Shown in pieces: positions 1-9,479 of a stretch of DNA of 33,758 nucleotides; position 1 is the stretch's first letter, and every line of letters starts with the position of its first letter. This DNA comes from Temnopleurus reevesii. Lineage: Eukaryota > Echinodermata > Echinoidea > Temnopleuroida > Temnopleuridae. The notes below the pieces were generated by a model, which was not told the origin of the DNA, searched no databases, and saw nothing but the letters and a program-made list of their open reading frames with translations. Location: positions 1 through 33,758 of the forward strand of contig BQKZ01005989.1 of NCBI GenBank assembly GCA_036244855.1. The letters are read 5' to 3'. The position numbers and the translations under genes were made by a program.

Positions 1-360
1 ATGGATCCATCTACCCCTCATATTTCCTTCGATTCTTCCCCCTACCTCTTCCTTTTGTCTTATTCTCCCTTTTCATTTTCTTTCCCTTCCTTCTCTTATC
101 TTCCCCTCCTTTCTTCTTCTTTTTCTTCTTCCTTCTCCTCTCCTCCTTATCGTCCTCCTCTTCCCCCTTCTTTGTCTCTCTCTCTCCCATCTCCCCAGTC
201 TCCCATTTTCACTCTTTCTTCCACAATTCTACTTATTATCTTTTTTCATATCATTCACATTTTCTTCTCACTCTACATCTCCCCAGTCTCATCCCCTCTC
301 TTATTCATTCCTCTTCTTTTTCATTTTTTTCATTTGCATTCTCTCTATTTTCACTCATAA
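1..360. repeat. Pyrimidine-rich low-complexity tract
   Basis: Almost all C and T on the plus strand (CTTCTTC/CTCTC mixtures). The open frame across it is a by-product of composition and is not called as a gene. A similar T/C-rich tract closes the window at about 33110-33540. Confidence 0.8.
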
Positions 361-412
361 TGAGGGCCTTGAATTCGTATGAAAATACTCCAGAACTGCT
401 GGCATTCTCGCA
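354..412 (+). repeat. Short dispersed repeat shared with 20082-20150
   Basis: CACTCATAATGAGGGCCTTG AATTC here and CACTGATAATGAAAGCCTTG AATTC at 20082, then ATGAAAATAC / ATGGAAAATACA and AGAAC-G-TGGCAT in the same order. Too short to classify. Confidence 0.5.
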
Positions 413-415
413 ATA

Positions 416-431
416 GGGGGGGGGGGGGGGG
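416..431 (+). repeat. G16 homopolymer
   Basis: Other long runs are G18 at 6862-6879, C16 at 23790-23805 and G15 at 33549-33563. Run lengths in assemblies are often inaccurate. Confidence 0.9.
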
Positions 432-592
432 TCTCGCCAGGAAGTTGCAATTGATCGCAAATCAACAGCAAACCCATTATAAATGGAAACCAGCGTTTCA
501 ACTTTTTAACTGTCCAGGCTTTTGTCCAGACAGTCATGAAAGATGGGCTTGATTGGCACATCTGTAATTTGCAACTGATCAAAACATTCCAG
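432..592. mobile_element. Diverged foldback element, probable family 2
   Basis: AGGAAGTTGCAATTGATCGC near the left end and TTTGCAACTGATCAAAACATTCC near the right (given in two parts: TTTGCAACTGATC, AAAACATTCC). GGGCTTGATTGGCACAT resembles the right arm of other copies. The left end is masked by a G run. Confidence 0.45.
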
Positions 593-1606
593 TAACTTTC
601 TCTAATTTTTTGTCCCTGTCAACCCCATTTTAGAGTACCAGTAGTCATTACTAAGTCAAATGAATCACAACAAAACCAAAGTTGCGTTACTAACTTGAAT
701 AATTTATTTCCAAATGTTTCGGAAACAACAGAAAAAAAATGTGTAAATGAACATATGGCAAACGGGCTGTCAAAGAATGTTTAAACTAGATAACCATGTT
801 TCTGATTGATTATACCAGTCTGCTAACTGGACATGTAACAGACACAAAACCCAGAGTTTGTTATACATGTGTCATTATACTCCTGGGGCTTCCAATAACA
901 AATGAGTTTCTTATCTTTACAGGTCCAAGTTTGCATAATATAGAGCTCGATCTAGCGTATTAAGAAATGCCTGTATAGAGAGATAAGACGGAAGAAATGT
1001 AACAAATAAACATTGAGCTGTTTGTTAGACAACTAAGTGCATTCTGGCTTTCAAATAAATAACAATATCACATCCTATGTTTTGGAGTTCCTTCTAATAA
1101 GATTTTTCAAAAGAAATTGGTATACATCCAAAATCGATGAGAAAATGGACAGCTTCAAATCAATTGATTGTGTATGAAAACAATTGAAAAGACCAACCTT
1201 CTCCTTCAATTCAATCACAGATGCATTTCATGAGATCTAACAGATGCAAAGATGTGATACTGCAATTTAATGAAATGACTGAAAAAAATTCCTGAAATTA
1301 CCTAAACATACTGTACTATTGATTCAGGAATTTTTTTTTCAAAAGGCGGTGGGCCAAAAGACTTACTAACTTTACACATCTGAACTCAATGAATATATAA
1401 CTATCAGCATTGGAGTTTAGCAATCTTTTTAGAACCTTTGACCCAACGTTTCCACCCACTCGCACAAACGAGAGAATGCACGGATATCATAGTCACATGC
1501 ACAACTGGAAATATATATATATCTAACACCCGTGTATACCCAGTTGGCATGAGGTAATACTTCAATGCGCTCCCTCGTTCATGCTGGTTGGGTCGTGGAT
1601 TGCATT

Positions 1607-1838
1607 ATGGGCAATTCCATGAAAATATAATGTCCATTACGCAATAAAAAGAGAATCTTTTCACAACTTCATTGAAATTTGTTGAAATTCAATATGTATG
1701 ACACAGACAGTATATATGACAAAGACAATATATGTGACAAATACAGTGTGTATGTATATATATCAAATTTCAAGGAATTTCATCAAGACACACTCTCGCT
1801 ACGAGCGAAACGGACATGACAAGTCCATGGAGTTGCCC
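1607..1838. repeat. Imperfect inverted repeat
   Basis: GGGCAATTCCATG near the left end pairs with CATGGAGTTGCCC near the right. CATTGAAATTTGTTGAAATT pairs loosely with AAATTTCAAGGAATTTCAT. Possibly an old foldback element with a TATATG-rich centre. Confidence 0.5.
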
Positions 1839-3283
1839 TTATATAGATAGAGGTAGTGTGTATGTGTGTAATAGTCACAGGACGTAATGAAGGCATGTTT
1901 CACATAGATACTGTATTGACAGCAAAGAAAGTCAACTCTTCCCTCAAGTGTGTCAGCATGTTAGTGCATGGGACAACAATGATAGTGTAAAATGGTGGGA
2001 GATTGCAGGCTCTCTTTGCAATCAATATCAGATACCTTATTATGAATTACTTCAGACAAATATACAAGCTAGATCGATTCTATGAAAGGCGCGTGAAATG
2101 AAATTCACTGCCACAAAAAGACGCAAGAAGTCACAAGCGGAGTTTGCCCGACTGCATGAGAATGAACAATTGGAAAGGTGGTGCAAATGTCAAATCTATA
2201 TCTACGAAAAATGTACATTTGATTAGAGAGAGATAAACAAAAAATCCAAAATATTCCATTGAAAAATTCTTCTCCCCAAATTTTCAATAACAAGTATATA
2301 GGTATGTCAAAAGCGTATTGGAAAAATGTACAAGAAATATGGCCGCACCAGCACAGCTGCGTGCTATTCCACAAAATATTATTGATTCCAAGAAAGAAAC
2401 TTTGCCATTATACCGTCAAGACGCCAAAAAAAGATAAAGTTTGTCCCAAAATTAAAGTGCAACAAATAGCTGCATTATTGCGAATACTGCAATAGATCAG
2501 ATGTTACGACAATTCACTTACATGCATTAATAGCTCCTATGTTATGTTTAAAGAACGGATATTCGTTTCTAATGGACCAAATTAGAAATCTTTTCAGACC
2601 AAACCACGAAGATTGCTGATCTGCATAAGTAAATTGTAGCTATTTTTTAATACAATATGTCCTCGGTGCCAATTGAATTTGCTTGCAATTTAACATTTAA
2701 CTGTATACACCAATGGGCATTGCAACATACACTTTGACACAAATTGAACTGTGCATACACAGTCTTGACCACTGGCAATATGACTTACTTGGAATAAAGC
2801 ATTCAAATCAACACTATTGAAAAAAGAGAAAAACCATTGTATATATTCCTACAGATAATGCAACCGTATGAACCAGACACATATATAATGTGATTCTTAA
2901 TAAACTACCATGCAATTAACACTACAGATTCTGTGAGGTTATCCGAGCGAGCCGCTGGCAACGAGAGTAGACTCACAGCCCACATATGAAACTCAACTCA
3001 GAAACTCAAACGAGATTTCTTACATTACATTCATTTTTAATTTTATTTTGTTAGTTAAGACTACATAAGATAAGTATACACCGCAGTTTATCACTGGAAG
3101 GTGTGTTCCGTAAAGCATGTATGTTTAACTGCTTTTGCTCTACTAATTACAAGTAAATACAACATTATTCAATCAATGACAAGGTAACATGAAGAAAGGA
3201 AAGAAAATAAATCACATAATATTGAGACTCCACTTGTGACTAATTGCGTACAAAATTAAGTTCCATCCAAAATCATTGGTAAT

Positions 3284-3688
3284 GCCCAGTCGACTACCTC
3301 ACGGTGAACATCTCAAAAAGACAAATACTCAAGATTCTCTCGAGACTCGAGCATCATCTTGTAAGCATTTGTGATGTCTGTATAAAGCCAAAATGGAATC
3401 AACTTGCGTTCTTCAGAGATAATGCTTTCTATTTCATCAGTCACTGTAAATGGTAGTCCAGTGGCTGACTTCAATAGGATAAACCATCAATGACTCACTG
3501 GGGGTGTTGCTAGAAATTTGCAATCAATTGGAAAAATTGAATTGTTCATTTTCACTCTTGATAGGACAAAATGATCTTGATTGGCATGTGCAATCAACTA
3601 CAACTTTGCAATCGATCGCAACTTTCTAGCAACATCACCCTAGTTTTAATTGCGTGACAATGTGACGGGAAGCGAGGTAGTCGACTGA
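3284..3688. repeat. Outer inverted pair around a foldback element
   Basis: CAGTCGACTACCTC at about 3288-3301 and GAGGTAGTCGACTGAG at about 3674-3689 are inverted copies bracketing about 370 bp, with the family 2 hairpin nested inside. The intervening flanks are not palindromic. Confidence 0.6.
3500..3640. mobile_element. Foldback element, family 2
   Basis: Ends are GGGGGTGTTGCTAGAAATTT and, inverted, AACTTTCTAGCAACATCACC, with inner GCAATCAATTG and CAATCGATCGC arms. Nested inside a larger inverted pair at 3284-3688. Confidence 0.75.
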
Positions 3689-3699
3689 GCGTGCGTTAC

Positions 3700-5842
3700 A
3701 AACTTACCAAGATGGATAGACAGATATGGATGGATGGAGGGAAGGAAGAAGACGGGAGGATGAGGACAGAGAACCAACATCTTCGTCTCCTACCCAACTC
3801 ACATATGGTCATATAATATATGGAGAAATCAAGCCGGCAGCTGTTACACTGCCAAAGATGCTTAACATGGGCTCTCTTGCCCTGATATAACCTTTTTTTT
3901 TTTACTATTTTTCTTATGTTTTTTAATATTTTTTTAAAGTTCCCGTAATGGGCTTCGATCTTCAGAAGGCTTGGGAAACTTGTAAACTTGACTTTTGTGA
4001 CCGGCAACGAAATTGGACAAAATCAGATGAAGGAATTTTGCCCGTTTGTGAAGTGACTTACACGGAGACACTTACTTTTTCTGCTTACTGAGGGTTTCAA
4101 CCCACATGAAATGTCATTACGATTCAGATACCAGCAAAACAACATTTTGGCACCAAAAATTGGAATTCTTTTAATTTCTGGAGTTCTTTTACTTTGGTCT
4201 AACTCTTGTCTTTATCTAATGAGGGGATAGTTACAGCATGTCCAATAATTGGATATCTTACGAAAGTTCGGCTTGACTGACTTCGCCTGATAATTGAATT
4301 TTTTCACAAGGATTTTTTTCAATTTTTTTTGTATAAAAAGTAAAAAATAAAGTAAGAAATATAAACTCTTTTCTCTTTCTTTCTTTGTCTTTCAATTGGC
4401 TACATAGCACACAGCCATCTCAGCATATCTGAGAAACTGTAGGAACGGAATAAAATGTCGAAAGAAAGAGCGGAAAAATAAATAAACATACACACATTAA
4501 TTCCAAAACTATGTATGTTATTGGTGCATCTTCAAGTTTCCAATCGTAAATTCAACAGACATTGTTCTGCTGGAAAAAAAGGAATGCCTTCTTCACCTAC
4601 ATTTTAAAGTCGAAGGCATACAAAACCCTGATAAATTCCCCTAAATTCTAAAAAACTTGGTAGCCGGAATGTTGTTTGCGTAAGGATCAATATCTAGCAG
4701 TTTCTCGTTTCACCCACCACAGACTTGGTGGCAATACTCAATGGGTCTTCTTACACAAGTCAATGTTTACTACAAAAAAAAACTTGAAGACTATTTCTTC
4801 CTCCACGCAGAAGAGCAGCACGGATCCTTCCCCTCGGTTTGATGAAAACTCTTAATTACACTTTGAGGTACAGTTGTACAATAAGGCAATCTTCTTGATA
4901 TACACCCATGCAGCACATATGCAGTAAAAGAAAAAAAAGTTGAATAACCTTGTCATTTTCATATGAGTTTTCATCTGAGGGATTGGTGCAACTCTTCTGC
5001 GTGAATGGTTTCTGGTTCACTGCCTAATGGGATGGTTGGAAGAGATAGCTGAGGTAGGTCCAAGATTATAACCAGAAACAAGAAATCATCTTCAAGATTC
5101 CACCCTTTATCTTTGCAAATAATTTGGATCAAAATCTCCATGATGCTATCGTTTTCTCGTTCAACTCAAGGTTCTCTGCTTCTGTTTTTTCCAAAATAAA
5201 AGACGGCGGAGAGCACCAGGGACATTTAAAAACATCTCGCCATCTCGCCGAAAGGGTGGTAAAAGCGAGAGGTCGAGTTTAGAATGACTAAATTCTGCCA
5301 AGTCAAAACCAAAACTATTTCCCTTCCCATACCCAACCAGGGCCTTCTTGTTTAGGCCGTCAAATTTATTCAACTGTTTCTTTTTTTTGGCAAATACTTT
5401 CTTGGCGTCAGAAATTCCTACTATGCGCTTATGCACATAGTATGATCATAGTTCACAAGAGTAAACTATTATCACTGATATTCACTTTCTCTCTTACACT
5501 CAGTCACACTCACTCACACAAAATCTATCTCTATCTCTCTCTCTCTCTCTCATATTTTCACTAACACACACACACAGGAATATAAACCCCTTCACACACT
5601 TGCCAAGATAAAACAGTTCATTTTCTCTTTTTTCTTTTTTTTTTAAACCTCACAAAATATGGTTTCAAAATTGATCCTGAACAATATTTTCTTACAATTT
5701 TACTTTTTTTCTTTTTTTTTTAAACTTCAATTTCATTAGCATGCTTGGCAGTGGTTGAAATCTCTCCTTTTTTTGTTTCTTTATTTCTTCTGAAATTTCA
5801 TCCGCTCATGACGCTGGTTGGTTGGTTCGCTGCTAGGGAAAG
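3700..5842 (-). other. Probable IGF2BP 3' UTR and downstream region
   Basis: No coding frame with family similarity follows the stop. On the minus strand the first 250 nt are A/C-rich. AATAAA hexamers occur at 5785-5780 (about 60 nt after the stop) and 5370-5365. The true cleavage site cannot be chosen from sequence. A (CT)n/(CA)n stretch lies at 5526-5571. A perfect 8-base let-7 seed match in mRNA sense lies at 5057-5050. The UTR end at 3700 is arbitrary. Confidence 0.4.
5050..5057 (-). promoter_or_regulatory. Candidate let-7 target site (8-mer) in 3' UTR
   Basis: The minus strand reads CTACCTCA, the exact 8-mer complement (seed plus A) of let-7. It lies about 790 nt after the stop codon. 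IGF2BP mRNAs are established let-7 targets in vertebrates and let-7 is conserved across bilaterians. An 8-mer is short enough to occur by chance, and both visible AATAAA hexamers lie before it, so a longer UTR is required. Confidence 0.4.
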
Positions 5843-5953
5843 TTATTGTTGGTTTGGTCCGTTACGGTAGAATCGTCTTCCTCCTGGGCGACCCTGAAAG
5901 TTCTGCCTGTGTACGTACTCTTGATGAGCCTGCCGGATGCGGCGCTGGGCAGC
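5843..5953 (-). CDS. IGF2BP: IGF2BP last coding exon: KH4 helix end and RG tail
   Basis: The exon starts after acceptor tttgttccctag. It encodes AAQRRIRQAHQEYVHRQNF, then a basic Gly/Arg tail (RPGGRRFYRNGPNQQ), and stops at TAA (5845-5843). AQR(K/R)I(R/Q) is the conserved end of IMP KH4, directly continuing GHFYANQ of the previous exon. The tail is 36 residues in all, similar in length to vertebrates (which end in a basic Gln/Arg stretch) but different in sequence. The 3' UTR follows in the same exon. Confidence 0.95.
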   Translation of the reverse strand, partial: AAQRRIRQAHQEYVHRQNFQGRPGGRRFYRNGPNQQ

Positions 5954-6342
5954 CTAGGGAACAAAGAAGATAGTAAACTTCATCAATAATGAAACTAAGT
6001 TAAATAGATTCTCTTCTCTATGATGAACTACCAAAGAGACAAAACTCCATAAACTAAACCTGTCACACCAATATGTTCTATTGTGCTTTCTATAAATACA
6101 TAATTTCTTTTCCAAGGAATTTGTTTCTTGGACTTCTGGGTAGAATGCTATTACTGGTCTCTTCAACTAACCTTAAAGCAAATATTTTAACCGACATAAA
6201 TTTTTAGCAAAAATCATCGAATTTCAGACATATTTACAGATCAGTGGGTTTTTAACTATCACATTGTACACAAGCCTATGAAAAGTGGCAATCTTAGCCA
6301 TCTTATGGTTTGGAAATTAACAAAAAATGTAGGTTATAGTAC

Positions 6343-6507
6343 CTGGTTGGCATAGAAGTGACCCTCAAGCTTGACGACGACATCCTCGCCGTTTCCATTC
6401 TGGCTACCACTCTCTGGTTCGGTACTTCCTTCATCTCCGGCACCATCGACTCCTCGGCGACGAGGAACCTCAACACGGGCACCGGTCACACGCTGCAGTT
6501 CACGCAC
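6343..6507 (-). CDS. IGF2BP: IGF2BP exon: KH4 second half with long acidic insert
   Basis: The 165-nt exon starts after acceptor atcttctcttcag and ends AAC CAG|GTACTA. Residues 473-527 start VRELQRVTGARVEVPRRRG and end EDVVVKLEGHFYANQ. This matches KH4 of vertebrates (VNELQ-x-LT-x-AEVVVPRDQTPDENDQV(I/V)VKI-x-GHFYA-x-Q). Between the VPR and DVVVK strands there is an added Gly/Glu/Ser/Asn-rich stretch (residues about 493-514) that makes the variable loop roughly 15 residues longer than in vertebrates. Confidence 0.96.
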
Positions 6508-7170
6508 CTGAAGAGAAGATAAGATGACTCTATTGCTCATTCAGGGTGCTACAAGAATTTTTTTCACCACTTGCCCAGTCGGGCAATAAAGTTTTTCAAT
6601 CATTTGCCCATACAAAGTTTCTCTTGCCCAAAATTGATGAACCATGCATCATTTAGTTTAAAAATATTTAGGTGACAATTTCATTTACTTGCCCAGCAGA
6701 TAACTTTGGCTGCCCCAGGCATGCGGGCAAGTGGGTTTGTAATGCCCTACTCGTGATCGTATATAACTTGTTCTCAATTGGAATTTTACATGAAAATGAA
6801 ATGTTATATAATGGAAACACAATAATTACAAGCATATACATGGTCAAACTGGATACACCGAGGGGGGGGGGGGGGGGGGCCTAAAAAGCCAAATAGTCAT
6901 GAAATGTTTCTAAATTGGAATGGGGCCAATGTCAGCGAGGAGAGTAAAAGAAAAAGTGGGTCTTGGCAATTAGCACAACATATGAAAGATATTTAAAAAA
7001 AAAGACTTCTAGACCAACATTTTAATGCAATTCTCCAATAAGTGAGGATTGAAGAAAAAAAAAATTCATGTAAAAAATTTGGGTGGCAAAGAAAAGAAAT
7101 TACTATCGGATAATTGATATTGGGAGGGGGAGACCAAGAAAATGTGAAAGTAAACGATCAACTGTTTTGA

Positions 7171-7336
7171 AGGGGTGCTGACATGAAGTTGCAGCTGATC
7201 ACAGATCAACTGCATATAAGTGGCAAATCTCGCATGGTCTGCGTTCTAACAAGACCCATATACAACAAGGATTTAAGTGGGCACTTACTAATCAACTGCA
7301 ATAAGCAATCAATTGCAACTTTCCAGCAATATTCCT
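7171..7336. mobile_element. Diverged foldback element, family 2
   Basis: AGGGGTGCTGACATGAAGTT plus GATCAACTGC on the left, and AATCAACTGC plus AATTGCAACTTTCCAGCAAT on the right. It ends about 27 bp from the splice donor of the KH3/KH4 exon. The arms are imperfect. Confidence 0.6.
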
Positions 7337-7362
7337 CTGTATCCAAACACATAGATACTTAC

Positions 7363-7566
7363 GCTCTGTCCCCTCTTGCCGATGATGCGTCCAACGAGCT
7401 TGGATGGGACGGAGATCTCAGACCTAAGGTGGACCTCTCCACTGCCAAGGATTCCCTCAGAGCGTATCCTGTCGTAGATGTAGAACTGGGCACGCCACTG
7501 AGATTCAGGAGTTCCGATTATCTTCACGCACCGTTCATTGCTCTCTTCATTGCCAGCAGGTGCAAT
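7363..7566 (-). CDS. IGF2BP: IGF2BP exon: KH3 second half and KH4 first half (GKRG)
   Basis: The 204-nt exon starts after acceptor atattcttctag and ends CAG AGC|GTAAGT. Residues 405-472 begin IAPAGNEESNERCVKIIGTP and continue ESQWRAQFYIYDRI, the last strand and helix of KH3 (vertebrate: RMVIITGPPEAQFKAQGRI). Then HLRSEISVPSKLVGRIIGKRG begins KH4, with its GKRG loop at residues 467-470. KH3 and KH4 are joined with the same short spacing as in vertebrates, where they form a back-to-back pair that loops RNA. A foldback element ends about 27 bp beyond the donor. Confidence 0.96.
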
Positions 7567-8064
7567 CTAGAAGAATATCAAAAATTGTAAAAATCAACAT
7601 CACAATCAGAGTGTGCTCAAAAGTACTCCTTACTCCAATTGGATAATCTAACACTGAGTGGTTTTGTTTGCATTTCTACACAACTACACGTCTCTGTGGG
7701 AGATGCTATTTTGTGCGCAAACTCAGGGACTATACATAATAGCAAGAGCATGCTCTATATTGTCTTCAGTGCCCAAGCTGATGGCTTGGGCATTGTAATC
7801 ACTACCTTCAGAATTAATGCAACACAGAAATGGTTAAAAAGAAACACTGGAGCAGTGTTTCATCAAGTTACAAATTACTCTAAGAATGACTTGTATCAAT
7901 TCTTGTGAATGGTTGAGAAAATTGCAATTGAAATAAATACACATAAATTGATCTGATCCATTTCACTCCAATATGCCTAGCGAAGTGGAAAAGTTAAAGA
8001 ATTTGATCTCATGATACATTTGTGCTATTGCTCTCTACTATTCAATTTTTCTATAAAACCCACA

Positions 8065-8241
8065 CCTGGGAGGTGTTTCACCAAGTCGTTCTTAAAATTA
8101 CGCACGACTTTAAGTTCCACAGGTATCAGTTCTTGTGCGGAATGCGCGTAAGAGTGTGAGCCAATACGCACAAGTAGGGATACCAGTCGAACGTAAAGTC
8201 ATTCTTAAAGTCTTTCTTATCTTGGTGAAACACCTCCCTGG
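8065..8241. mobile_element. Foldback element, family 1 copy a
   Basis: Long imperfect palindrome with ends CCTGGGAGGTGTTTCACCAA and the reverse complement (TTGGTGAAACACCTCCCTGG). It shares inner motifs (ACTTTAAG, TATCAGTTCTTGTGC, ATACCAGTCGA) with 12388-12538 and 17278-17442. There is no coding capacity. It sits in the duplicated KH3 exon fragment. Confidence 0.85.
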
Positions 8242-8300
8242 TAGAATTTGAGGCACGAGCAGTGTTCCTAATATTCTTTCCTCCAACTTCGATTGGATAA
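8239..8300 (-). pseudogene. Duplicated fragment of the KH3 exon
   Basis: On the minus strand this reads VGGKNIRNTARASNST, against VGGKNIRNTARASNAT in the real exon, with only a few base changes over about 55 bp. The duplication includes flanking intron: 7846-8060 resembles 8308-8450 (shared CTCTAAGAATGACTTGT and ATTCTTGTGAATGGTTG). At the position where the donor should be, the 177-bp foldback element 8065-8241 is inserted, so no donor remains. Confidence 0.85.
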
Positions 8301-8476
8301 TTAAAAAGGAGTTCTAGGACAGTGTTTCACCAAATTGCGAATTACTCTAAGAATGACTTGTTGAAATTCTTGTGAATGGTTGTAAAAATTAAAACTGTAA
8401 CATGTATATGTATATATGTCTCAGTATATTTTGTACTAATGCTCTCTCAGATATTTAATATAAGTATGCAACTTAC

Positions 8477-8596
8477 CCTGATGGTAGCATTTGAGGCACG
8501 AGCAGTGTTCCTGATATTCTTTCCTCCAACTCCGATGAGGGCGCCAACAGCTTCTCTTGGGACGTACAAGTAAGTCGTCTCACTTGCCTCCTGGTT
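8477..8596 (-). CDS. IGF2BP: IGF2BP exon: KH3 first half, unusual GVGG loop
   Basis: The 120-nt exon starts after acceptor catttccacag and ends ATC AGG|GTAAGT. Residues 365-404 include TTYLYVPREAVGALIGVGG and NIRNTARASNATIR. This matches vertebrate KH3 (LFIP-x-QAVGA(I/L)IGKKG-x-x-I(K/R)-x-(L/T)(A/S)R-x-A-x-A(S/T)I(K/R)). The GXXG loop at residues 386-389 is GVGG, so the usual lysine is replaced by valine. A duplicated fragment of this exon lies at 8239-8300. Confidence 0.95.
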
Positions 8597-8682
8597 CTGT
8601 GGAAATGAAAGACAAACGTTATATAGAATTTGTTTGCTACAGCACACACAATAGCAGTTACTATTGGGCATTTATGAAAGAA

Positions 8683-8781
8683 ATGAGGTCCACCATCAAA
8701 GGGGGCTGGTCCTCCATAGAGGGGTATGATAGGGGTAGGACAAGGGACAAACTAGGATACTTTGAGGGTAGCTTAGTTTAA
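8683..8781 (-). pseudogene. Short copy A of the Pro/Gly-rich exon with intron piece
   Basis: On the minus strand, intron-like sequence at 8781-8722 resembles the intron start after the functional exon (actaa-ctgccc pattern). It is followed by YGGPAPFDGGPHF at 8722-8683, after which similarity stops. Copies A and B are separated by the SINE at 8782-9070, which appears to have inserted in the duplicated intron just after the copy B donor. Confidence 0.75.
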
Positions 8782-9070
8782 TAATAATAATAATAATAGA
8801 TGCAATTTATATAGCGCACGTAACCACTCTGCTGAGTGCTCAAGGCGCTTTACATTATTATTACCCTGGCTTTAGCCCAGCAGCCATACACGGCGCACTT
8901 GGAATTTCAAAGAATAAATATTCCTGCCAGGTACCCATTCACCTCACCTGGGTTGAGTGCAGCACAATGTGGATGAATTTCTTGCTGAAGGAAATTGACG
9001 CCCTGGATAGGATTCGAACCTACGACCCTCTAGTTGAAAGGTGAGAGTCGCGACCACTACACCACGGCGC
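8782..9070 (-). mobile_element. tRNA-derived SINE
   Basis: The minus strand starts GCGCCGTGGTGTAGTGG (A-box-like) and has the B box GGTTCGAATCC at 9020-9010. The body includes CACCCAGGTGAGG-like and TACCTGGCAGGAATA segments, and the 3' end reads GCGCTATATAAATTGCA followed by a (TTA)n tail at 8798-8781. Head, body and simple-repeat tail are the layout of a full tRNA-type SINE. No clear target duplication is seen. Confidence 0.88.
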
Positions 9071-9075
9071 CTCAC

Positions 9076-9207
9076 CATGCCACCAGGTCCTCCGTGGAGC
9101 CTTCCATGGGGCATGTTCATTGGAGGCTGGTTGGGGTTGTGAGGTCCCTCATCGAAGGGGGCTGGTCCTCCGTAATGGGGTACAGTAAGGGTAAGATAAG
9201 GTATGAA
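9076..9207 (-). pseudogene. Partial copy B of the Pro/Gly-rich exon
   Basis: It encodes HYGGPAPFDEGPHNPNQPPM then NMPHGRLHGGPGGM, close to the functional exon, and ends with an intact-looking donor ATG|GTGAGG (9075). The start of the exon is missing; only a weak cccag occurs upstream (9210-9208), 32 bases from the functional donor, too close for a normal intron. It is therefore taken as a tandem-duplication remnant, although the frame from that AG is open and in phase. Confidence 0.8.
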
Positions 9208-9239
9208 CTGGGATAACTTTGGGGCAGTTTAGTACTCAC

Positions 9240-9376
9240 CATGCCGCCTGGTCCTCCTTGGGGTCCGCCATGGGGCATATTCATTGGAGGCTGGTTGGGG
9301 TAATGAGGTCCACCCTCGAAGGGTGCTGGTCCTCCGTAATGGGGTCCTGGAGGTCCCTGCTGGTGATGCATGCCAC
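9240..9376 (-). CDS. IGF2BP: IGF2BP exon: Pro/Gly-rich KH2-KH3 linker
   Basis: The 137-nt exon starts after acceptor ctatcaagcag and ends GGC GGC ATG|GTGAGT. Residues 319-364 begin GGMHHQQGPPGPHYGGPAPF and continue as Pro/Gly/His/Met repeats to GGPQGGPGGM. No KH or RRM fold is expected; it is probably a disordered linker. Vertebrate IMPs have a shorter Pro/Ala/Ser-rich linker here. The phase (G|GT in, 0 out) fits both neighbours. Two partial copies of this exon follow on its downstream side. Confidence 0.9.
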
Positions 9377-9479
9377 CTGCTTGATAGGTAAATAGAAAGA
9401 TGAATATCATAATTTATCCACTTGAAATTTGTTGCATATGTATAGCTCTTATCAGTCCCAGCTCTTGAAATAACCTAAG

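Noticed and set aside
1..360. Open frame of 119 codons on the plus strand
   Set aside because: Ser/Pro/Phe/Leu-only translation of a C/T-rich tract; composition explains the lack of stops.
1850..1856. Third let-7 seed match
   Set aside because: A 7-mer nearly 4 kb past the stop, beside an imperfect foldback; expected by chance.
3674..3680. Second let-7 seed match
   Set aside because: It is part of an inverted repeat arm and lies over 2 kb past the stop.
5161..5436. 91-codon minus-strand open frame after the stop
   Set aside because: Lys-rich from A-rich sequence in the likely 3' UTR; no family match and no splice connection.
5780..5785. AATAAA as the definite poly(A) signal
   Set aside because: Only 58 nt after the stop in A-rich sequence; cannot be told from chance.
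9000..9070. Possible tRNA gene
   Set aside because: A and B boxes are present but the cloverleaf continues into a SINE body and (TTA)n tail; it is a SINE head.
9076..9207. Copy B as a true alternative exon
   Set aside because: The frame is open and ends at a donor, but the only nearby AG is 32 bases from the functional donor, and splicing from 10086 would be out of phase.
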